From positions 21,759,206-21,823,205 of the forward strand of contig OZ038459.1 in assembly GCA_964036195.1 (NCBI GenBank): a stretch of DNA of 64,000 bases, in the 5' to 3' direction. Positions 47,231 to 56,800 of this stretch are shown one piece after another (within the stretch, counting starts at the first letter, position 1; every line of letters starts with the position of its first letter). Below the pieces are notes generated by a model. It had not been told where the DNA came from. It was given only the letters and a program-made list of their open reading frames with translations, and did not search any database. The translations under genes and the position numbers were made by a program. This stretch comes from Sphaerolaimus hirsutus (lineage: Eukaryota; Nematoda; Chromadorea; Monhysterida; Sphaerolaimidae).

Positions 47231-47894
47231 CACGTATCAGGTATAATGGATTTCACAGTAGGTATATTTATTTGATGGGATGTTTACAAAATAAGCCAAA
47301 AAACGGTTGGGTGAATATATTGCTTTTTTTTGAAATATGAATAAGCACATATTTACAAAATTGCACAGCACATGAAGCCTTCGCCGGTGCCTTTTACTTT
47401 GGCCTGGTGCTAGCACCTTTGGCACCGGCAAAACAATGGCACCGCACCGCACCGGCACCGGTGCTATTCTAAAAAAAATGGCACCGGCACCGGCATGGCA
47501 CCCCTGAAGATTGCAATGGCACCGCACCAGCACCGGTGCTGGTGCCCTTCGGTCCCCAGCACCGGGGCACCGGTGCCCCGGTGCCTTTACATCACTAGCA
47601 CCAATTACATACATAATTGTAGTCATTGTTTATCACAGTATACGAATCAGTGCGCACAAAATAAACTTAACTAAACTGTAAACAACTTACCTATCCAAAG
47701 CGATGAAAAAGTACAAGTGTTGCGCTTGACAATATCTCTGGCAGATTTATATTTAAAAATTATATGAAAGGTTTTTTTAATTTATATTTCTGCCAGAATT
47801 TTCCACTGAGATTTCACTATATTTTTGGAGAGAAAATTGTTTTGTCAGAAACATGATGTTTGTGTGATGTGTGAACTAATCAAATTCATAAATA

Positions 47895-48308
47895 CCGTAT
47901 TTCTTCTAATAGAACGGCGCCGTTCTTTTTTTTTCGTCAACTTTCTTACCTGCCGTTCTATTAGAGGTGCCGTTCTATTGGAGGCTGCCGTTCTGTTTTT
48001 TTCATCAAATTTTTTCACACGATTTTCATATAGGTAAACACATTATTAGTTAGACATGCGCGACATTTTAATACTAGAGCATCAATTTAAACAAACCAAA
48101 TGTAAAAACAACCCCTGAATACTAGTTCAGACCACCCTGGATGTATTCACCACAAACTTTTCAAATATTTATGCGTTTTGGCACTGTACAACGTAATTTC
48201 TACCTGCTGTTCTATTGGAGGTGCCGTTCTAGTGTTTTCATGGGTGTAAAAAAGTGCTAAAACCTGCCGTCCTATTGGAGGTATGCCGTTCTATTAGAAG
48301 AAATACGG
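47895..48308. mobile_element. TA-target MITE, TTCTATTGGAGGTGCCG words
   Basis: CCGTATTTCTTCTAATAG and complement bound it, with TA on both sides. Its right part lies inside segment 2. In segment 1 the left part is missing (the homology begins at 28484), showing a deletion at the segment A / segment 1 junction. Confidence 0.75.
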
Positions 48309-49758
48309 TACTTGACGAATTCTGCAACATCGCAACGTTCGAATTCGATGCTAACCAAGGTGTTCGTGCCCGCACACACTAGTTTTCACACGAATTTCGA
48401 AAACTCACAAATCAGCTTAGAAAGCATTTGAGTTTTCTTTTTTGAGGTGGCCGTCAACTACAGTTGACGGAGATAAAGAATGACTCACTGTGGAAAACTC
48501 GAATACGTTTAAAGCTCTTTCCTGAGTTTTCGAAATTTCGTGTGAAAAACTAGTGTTTCTAGTGAATTGCAATAAAGAAAATTCTTAAGTTCACAAATTT
48601 TCATGATATTTTTATTCTCAAAAATATAAAAATCTTACATTTATTTATATTTTCTCCAGATTCCTGCAGCGATTAAATCATGGGTATTATATTTTTGAGT
48701 TTATTCATTCCCAATTCAAGTTTATCCCGACATGAACGATCAAATTTTACTTTCAGATTTGAAAAACTTTGATCATGTGGTCGCTCAGTTGTATTTTAAC
48801 TTGAGTTAGAATGGCAGTGAACCTAAAACTGAAGATTTTTTCTAACATTCCATAGAAAATATCTGAAGTGGCATATAAATATAGGTAAGTAACTGTCTAC
48901 ATGTGCATACACACACTAGTTTTCACCGTGACTTCGTGCGAAAACTGAATTTTTTTCAAATGCAATTTAATGAACACGGTTGAATGATTTGATTTTATTT
49001 AAATTAGAAATCAAATAAGTGGAAGTTAAAATTTGGAAACTAAAACACATATAGCACACAAAAAGAGTAGGCTGGATGTCGCCATGTGGCCATTTCAGTT
49101 TTCACATCGGTCACGGTGAAAACTAGTGTGTGTGGGGCCTATGTCGCATTAATTTTTTTATCAGGCAAAGGTTATCGCATTAATGGTATTTTGGCGGGGC
49201 TTCTATTTGGGGCTTTAGAAAAATGTTACCCTATTTCTATGAAAAAAACATGTGAAAGGGAACATGTTACATCCAAAGTGAAAGGGATGTAACATGATAA
49301 GAAACAAGTGTTTTTGAAAAAATGATAAACTTTCACTTTTTATTCAGTAGCAATATGGTAGATTTCATTGTAAATAGTGTTATCATTCTACTATATTCAT
49401 TATGAAGTTTCAAATTTATCTCATTACAATAGAAACTCTCAATTATTTATAAGTAACTTAACCAAATAAATAGCTAAGAAAACAGAAAGCACACAATATC
49501 GTTTCTGACGAAATTTTAATTCAGAAGCATCACGTGAAATCACCTTACTGGCCGTAAAATAGCATATTGAACATTATCAACAATGTCAAAAATAGTCGAT
49601 TTAAATTGCCAAAGAAACTTTAAATCAAGTCTTAGAAAATGGAAAACAAGCTGTACACCAACTAGCCAATTCTGAAAGCTTTAATAAACCTCTGTAAATA
49701 GTTCATTACTCTCATGCAAATGTGACACGTTTATGCATGTTTGACTAAAATATATATC

Positions 49759-49791
<33 letters not shown>

Positions 49792-51748
49792 TGGTCCTTA
49801 CATTTATGGTTTTAACTGAATATCCCAGTTATTTTTTTACCAAAAAATGAACAGAGAATCGTGAAACATGTGCTTCAAAAAGCAACTTGGTGATACAAAT
49901 TTTGCCACACCTTTTTTTTGTCATGTTATCCAAATCATTTGTCATTTCATTTTAGATTAAGAAGTGGGCACATTGAGCATGAATTTTCCCAATTTTTTTA
50001 CACTCATCTACAAAAAAATCATTGCTCAAATACAAAATATTCATTCCTTAAACTACAACAGCTGAAGAAGTGACAAGTTTTAAACAGCCCATAAAGTTGT
50101 GACAAGCTCAGTGACAAGTTCTAAGAGACAAGTATCAGAAATCACTTGGTACAGAACCTTTATCACCACTAAACTTTCCACTCATACATTACTTACTACT
50201 TCCCTTGCCACTTGTCCACTTGCAAATTGGCACCCAGCGCCACTCCAGGCCCTGTAAAATGCCAAATGTCATGCAAAGTGTCAAAAGTCAAACAATTTGA
50301 CATTTTACAGGGTCTGTGAGTCTCCCCAGTGGACCCCATGTAAAATTTAATGGTCATTTAACATTTTACAAAACTTTTGCCACTTTGCATGACATTTTAT
50401 ATTTTACAAGGAACCACAGGGTCTGGGTATGCCCCAGAGCAGCTAAAACAGGTGCCAATTCCTAAAGTGGAGTAGTAAGCGTTATACTTATAATTTCACT
50501 TCTCACTTCACTTTTTAGTTTTTACTTATCACGTCTCTGTTCACTTGTCACTTGTCAGACAGTTTTTGACTTCTCCACTTGCGGAACTGGCTACAGGGTA
50601 ATGTGACTGCAACCCTTCTAAGTATAATGGCACCATGTTGCAATGGGCCCACACACACTAGTTGACATCGCAAATTCGCGTCAACTCAGTGTCAATTGAA
50701 TAATACAAGAAGTTTGTAAAAGCATCACACTTAACAGGAACAATGAAAATGAACTGTCATGATGTAAAATGACCTATGCTCTATCAGATAGATAAGTTGA
50801 AATCACAGTATCACTTAAATTCAGTTGACATTTAGTTGACACGAATTCGGTTGACATCCAGTGTGTGGGGGCCCATTAATGCAAATTAAAATAAGGTTTT
50901 ATACATTTAGAAAACATTTATTTCTAAACAACAACCAGGATATAAAAGGATATATGATACAGAAAATCACTAAGTCAACAAAACTTTTCACGTCCGCATT
51001 TGTGAAATTCTAATTCTAATTACCATTTGTAATGCTACACTATCCTTCATAAAGGTTTCGTATTTCTCGATTAAAAGGGTAAAAATTGAGAACTTTACTT
51101 AGAATGATTAGAGCTCTTCTACTCAAACTAAATACTGGTCCCTGAAAAACCGAAAATAAAAATAAGGGGTCCCTTTATTATAAGAAATACGGTACAAACC
51201 ACAATAAATCGACTAAAACTACAAAAGTCACTATGTACAATGTCCAATAAAAATCAACCCATTGTAAAAAGTCACAACAAAAAACCTCTCACACGTTCTC
51301 AGAATTGTCGGATGTCTTGTGCACCTGGTGGATGTCTTGCGCACCATTTCTGGCAGTATGAACTCGGGGCTGTGGCACGGCTTGGTTTTCTGGATTTTCA
51401 TCGCTGCACGCGGGTTCAAGCTGAGAGTGGGGTTTATCAATATTGATGTGCATAGGTATCTGTGATGGGTCCGTGCCTCTCAGCATCAAGCCCTGCATGG
51501 CATGTGGACCCGCATGGCATGGATTTCTCCCCGCTTGGCATCTAGACCCGCATGGCATCTATCGTGCCATATATGCCAAGCGGGCTACATGCCAGCACAA
51601 GGCCATGAGGTATCCATGCTGTGTGTGTACACATGCAAGTCGGGCTGAAAAAAACGTCTCACCACGGAAACGCCCCCTGGATATGCCCCTGATCCAGACA
51701 CAAGATAGGTAAATAGATACCAACACAAAAAAACCCTCAAAACCCGCA
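48027..51748. repeat. Segment 2 of the two-copy block
   Basis: It is collinear with 28484-33133 and supplies empty sites for the insertions at 29385 and 31355. The paired 68-69 codon frames at 51231-51446 and 32539-32754 are similar only because the DNA is duplicated. They show no sign of being genes. Confidence 0.9.
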
Positions 51749-52789
51749 AGCAGTATATAGGGGCCTTTTAACCTATGGGGAAGAGGGTGTGCGCTACACT
51801 CGTTCCTAGTAAAGAAAATGGGGGGAATATGGTAGGAATTTTTCCGGAAAGTGTCCGTTTTGTGAAACTTATGTCCCCAAAGTGGGACTTATGTTATTAT
51901 GACGTCATAGTTGTTGACGCAAGAAAGGTTACGGTAGCGATGCGAGAATTGGGGGGTTGACGCGAGAATATAGGGGGGTTGACGCAAAAGAATGCGACGC
52001 AAGATTATTGCGTGATTATTATTGCGTCGCCGTATCCAAATCTTATGGTAGTGTTGGGGGGGCAGGTGTTTTGCGTCGCTAGCTACCGTAACCTAATTTT
52101 GCGTCAAGTGACTACCATAACCTAATTTTGCGTTGCTATGTGGTTTAGCATAGAAATTTTGTTTTTGACTTGTATGATAATGAGTGTAGTGCACACCTTA
52201 TTTCCTCATATGTTCAAATGCCCTGATGATAGTGAATGTGTGTTATTTATTTTAATGTTTTAGCTTGTCCTAATTTGATGGTTGATAAAAAGATTATATG
52301 CAGTGAATGTTGTGATACAGAAAAGAAAGAGAGAATGTCTACACTGAATTGGAAGAGGCAAAGGTTTGAAAAAGTGTACTGTGGGGTGAATGCATACATG
52401 GCTTGAAATTGTGATGACCTTGAAAGTATTTTGGATTTGAAATTGTGATGACCTTGAAAGAGTTTTGAACGGTGTTCCATGGTGTAGTGAATGTATGTAA
52501 GTTTTGAATTTGTGATGGCCTTGTAAATTATGTTTGAACGTGCCACTGTGTGTAAGTGTCCTTGAATTGATTGGATTAAGAGAAACCTTTGATGTTACCA
52601 TGCCTCAATATGCACCTGTTGTGAATTATGTGACACCTTTGATGTTGCTATTCTGCAGCTGTTGTGTTTTTATGGGCTTTGGTTGGTATAAATACAGCTG
52701 TGTGAAGTGAGTAATTTCATATTCAACTTTTCACATTAAGAATAGTAACAATAGTAATAATAACAGAAACAATATCAGTATGAATGAAA
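51749..52789. other. No gene seen; inverted repeat with GACGCAA words
   Basis: GGTTACGGTAGC (51927-51938) faces GCTACCGTAACC (52082-52093), with GTTGACGCGAGAATATAGG-like words between, so a small decayed MITE is likely. 52200-52789 is AT-rich 3' flank of the minus-strand ORF, with GATGACCTTGAAAG repeated near 52410-52460. Confidence 0.4.
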
Positions 52790-53785
52790 TCATGTAGTAC
52801 ACTTAAGTGAAGTATGTTCTTCAGCTATTTTATGGCAAAAGTGAAACTTTTCTTTCAATTCATTCTTACTGCTTAACATGACACAATACTTGAATTCATA
52901 GTGAAAAGTATCTAAATATTGATCTGGTATTTTCTGTTTGATGTGCCAAATCATGTTTTTCCACATTGCAAGAGGTGAAGCATTCATGTCATGTTGATGG
53001 ATGAGTTTTGTAATTTGTACTGTAATTGTACATGCCTTACATTTTGATAGTATTTGATCAAGTTGACTTGTATCTAAAAATAATTGTAGCATTTGTCCTG
53101 TAAGTATGTCGTTTGTACATACAAATGACAAAACTAATTGGGATGGTTTTAAGTTGGTAACAATTGAATGTAAATAAGCAAATGTGTGTCTAAAGGCAAT
53201 TTGTGTATTGTTACCGATTACAAATAAAGCTAGTTGACACATTTTTTCCTTTTTGGCAAAAATTGGCCACAGTTGATATAGGTAATGTGTGCAATTATTA
53301 TTCATCTCATCTCTTACAACAAAGCATACTCGCTTAATATTCATACACCAGCGAATCATATTGGTAACATGTATGGGTATTTTTTCACCATATGGGATGG
53401 ATAGTGAGAAACCATCATTTTTTCCAGATCCAAAGTAGTTGATAACAAGTTGCATTGTACCATCGGATGTGATTGTCCTAGCTTGGAATTCAATTAGTGT
53501 TATAAGTTTGCCTCGCATAATTGTCATAACGTGATTGCTGTTTAGCAAGTGAATCAGGGTCCTACGTATATTAAATTCATCACTGTTTTCATGACTTCGC
53601 TTCTTTGTGCCAACACATTTGATAAGCATTAGGATGTGTCCGATTGGAATGTAGGACAGCAAAAGAGCACCTATTTCAAGTGGTACATCTTTTCTGAAGT
53701 ATGCCATTATGTTTTCCACATAATCATTATCGTCCTGGAATTGAGGGATTTTGTTTGTGGTATAAAGATATTGAATTTTTGACAT
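52790..53785 (-). CDS. 331-residue protein, unknown, divergent from the polymerase gene
   Basis: A single uninterrupted frame starts MSKIQYLYTTNKIPQF. Residues about 33-60 (DVPLEIGALLLSYIPIGHIL) have the hydrophobic pattern of an F-box, a weak resemblance only. The rest is mixed alpha/beta in character with scattered Cys and His and no membrane helix. Its ATG is 97 bp from that of the polymerase gene, on the opposite strand, so the two probably share a promoter region. It does not resemble the capsid, integrase, ATPase or protease normally carried by Polintons. It may be a host or lineage-specific element gene. As the longest intronless frame with ordinary codon composition outside the retroelement, it is likely real. 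Confidence 0.6.
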   Translation of the reverse strand: MSKIQYLYTTNKIPQFQDDNDYVENIMAYFRKDVPLEIGALLLSYIPIGHILMLIKCVGTKKRSHENSDEFNIRRTLIHLLNSNHVMTIMRGKLITLIEFQARTITSDGTMQLVINYFGSGKNDGFSLSIPYGEKIPIHVTNMIRWCMNIKRVCFVVRDEMNNNCTHYLYQLWPIFAKKEKMCQLALFVIGNNTQIAFRHTFAYLHSIVTNLKPSQLVLSFVCTNDILTGQMLQLFLDTSQLDQILSKCKACTITVQITKLIHQHDMNASPLAMWKNMIWHIKQKIPDQYLDTFHYEFKYCVMLSSKNELKEKFHFCHKIAEEHTSLKCTT

Positions 53786-53882
53786 TGTTCACCAACCTTT
53801 GAAATGTAGACCTGTTTGCCTTTTATCACATTTTGAACTGCTGCAGATCTTATAGTGCTCATTTTAAATTAAAATTTAAATT
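53786..53882. promoter_or_regulatory. 97-bp divergent intergenic region
   Basis: This AT-rich spacer lies between two oppositely oriented start codons, with a palindromic AAATTAAAATTTAAATT just before the polymerase ATG. It is a candidate shared promoter and 5' UTR. No TATA box is distinct. Confidence 0.35.
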
Positions 53883-56800
53883 ATGGATGACGATGATGTA
53901 GCTGGTTCATCTAATAGCGATAATCAGGTTTTGGCGAATATTCTGAAAAGTAGATCAGGGAGTGGTATTTTGTTTGGGCGGAAACATTTCACAATTTTTA
54001 AGCCACAAAGACAATATACTGAAAGGTTCAAGCTAAATTTGAATGCATACAGGGTTTCGTTCCATGATTTGAATGAACACTCAAACATTGATGCTGTTTT
54101 GAGTGAAGCAATAGACTGTGTATTCAGGTATTTTTGGTTTATGTCATAAACTGTTTTGGTTTTCATGCCATGCTTTTTTTTAGACACACTGTTGGGGACC
54201 GTCATCCATCTAGTGTATATGTTGGTGTTTCACTACAACATCCAAATTTGCCAGAATGTATGTTCCCCTTCTATGTTTACTTTAAACATGGTTCCTGTTT
54301 GTAAAGAGTATGTGTTACATTCACACAGCATATTTGGAGCACTTTCGTCTGGGAACTCGATTTAGCTCGGTTGCTTCAGCTCAAGATATTGGAAATCTAC
54401 TAAACTCTCATCAAACTATAAATCTGACTGACGGTTCTATGACACTGGTTGTTAATGTAATTGGTTTGTTAATGTTTCATTATCATATAATGTTATGATG
54501 TAAGAGTGATAATTGTACTTTTTGATCACACTCAGAACGATAATGGATCTGGTCAATCAACCATCCTGTTCATATGTGGTTCCAGCTGGTTCGTTCAATT
54601 TAACCAGATGTTTTAATGATGATGATGATGGGAACGATTCTGATGTGTCGGATATTACAATACCTGAGGATTTGACTGACTTGAAGAACTATGGCACAGT
54701 TGGGAGATTGTGTGGTGGTCGCAGAAGATCCGCATATCAGGATGTCACAACTGCAAGATTACGACAATCAATGATGACAAACAAACGTCGAAAACATTGT
54801 GAATATGTCGTTGCATCTGAACAAACTTTGGTTTATGCCATATGCTTAGCATTAGGTAAAATACGTGCTTATAATCCGGATAAGGGTAAGGAATCTCGCA
54901 ACTATTGGCGTCGTGTTAGACGTAATTGTCAAAAAAGTCCATCGGCGGAGCTTGAAAAGTTGGCATCTCAATTGCGTACTGAAGCCGGTTTGCCACCTGC
55001 AAATGTTTTTGTCGGCCTGGATGTTTTAGATATGATTCAAAATGTTCCCATGTTACGTGGTGTTGCAATTAGGGTTTTTCAAGAGGGTACTAAAGAGCAG
55101 GTTTGGCCACCATCTGACTCACACTTGCATACAATGTTAAGCCAACATGTAATCAATTTGTGTTTGTATCACCATGGCGGAAACATATTTTTTGCTGTAA
55201 TATGGGGTTTAGTGACCTTTTTAAGTGCACATGGATATTGCGAGACATGTAAGGAGGTACAGTTTGGACGGAAAAGGTTTGTTTGTTTGCTAAGTTTTAT
55301 TTATTGTTTTCAAATGACTAATTTAGCATTTCATTTTTAGGCATATATGTCCATTTCGATGTGCCTATTGTGGGATTGTTGCTCTGACATCAACAAGGAA
55401 AACTACAAGCCTACTATGTGATTGTGAGAAAGTCAAAGGGGAAGAGAGGACATGTCCGGATTGTCTAAGAAAGTTTTTCTCCAACTTTTGCTTTCGGTAC
55501 GTTTTGGACTGGGTTTTTTGTTGTAAATGATATGATGATATATGTGTGACTTTTGGATATAGGCAGCATTTACATACACAAGGGAGAGGTCGATGGTCTA
55601 TACCTCGATGCTATGCACAACGATTATGCGCTGGATGTGGACATTATTTTAGTCTCAAAAAGCTAGAGGATGGATCTTTTGTTAACACTCATCGGTGTTC
55701 TGAGGAAAGAACTTTTGGGTGTGGTTACTGTAAAAAGCAGGTGTCTATGAGTGAACCACATCCTGCATGTCATTTGCCTGTTTTGAAAGCACGCCAAACC
55801 GAAAGGTCCAAGAAAATTGTGTTTTTGGACTTGGAAACCAGAATATGTAGCAGTACAAATGTACACAAAGCGAACCTGCTGACAACTATAGTGTGAGTTT
55901 TTGTTTTTGCTATTGTTTTCTATAATGCTTTAATTTTTCATCGTTGCCGCCACAGTTCATGTTCTCGTTGCTGGAAAAAGGACATGTATGCGCCATGTGC
56001 CAAATGTGGTGTGGCAAGGGTCTGTGTTTGGGCAGGAGAGAATTGCGTATATGACTTTGTCGAAAGTTTTTTTTGCATTGGTGAGTTTTTTATAATGTTT
56101 TTCCATGATTCTTAATTTATCACTTGTCGTTTTCAGATAATGCCAATGCAACAATTGTTAGCCACTTTGGTAGCAGGTTTGACTTTCACTTTCTACTATC
56201 TGCGTTGATAGAACAAAACAAAACCCCAGAGACAACCTTTTCACGTGGCAATCGGTTACTATATGTCAAGTTCAAGGGTGGAATCAAACTGATATGCTGG
56301 GCAAACTATATACCTACATCATTGGAAAACCTGTGCAAATCGTTCGAGGTTCCAGTGGCAAAATCGTTTTTCTGCTACGATATGAATGAGGAATATGTGA
56401 CAGATGCATACTGTCACTTACGACCCAAGTGGGAGTTTACGGTTTCTGGCAGAGATACAAACGCTTTTGATCTGTACCATGCTGAACACTATGACAAAGC
56501 CTTTTGTGTTTTTGAAGAGATGTCAGTCTATTGTCAAAGAGATAGCTATGCACTATCATATGCAGCGATGCGTTTTCGAGAAGAACTAATAAACTTGTTG
56601 AAGGTTGATCTTTTTGCAGAAAAAGGTACTTTTACAATATCAGGATTGGCACTACGTGTATTCCAAAGTATGTTTGTTTGAATTGTTTTTGTCATGACTT
56701 TTTCCAACATATTGTTATTTCACTTTTTAGTTCGATTCTTACAAGAGAATACATTGGCAATTTATCGAGGTGAAGCTCTGATGGATCGAAATAGTAGATT

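Larger units (their letters stand above)
43204..47597. mobile_element. GGCACC-word hAT-like element, 4.4 kb
   Basis: TAGTGATGTTAAAGGCACC opens it and GGTGCCTTTACATCACTA closes it. The flanks gtaccaat (43196-43203) and gcaccaat (47598-47605) match at 7 of 8. GGCACCGCACCGGCACC words fill about 43215-43410 and 47380-47585. Inside are about 2.9 kb of unique sequence and a nested CAACGATGG element (46407-47230). It is the largest element of its group here and the best candidate for a once-coding parent, though no intact transposase is visible. Confidence 0.75.
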
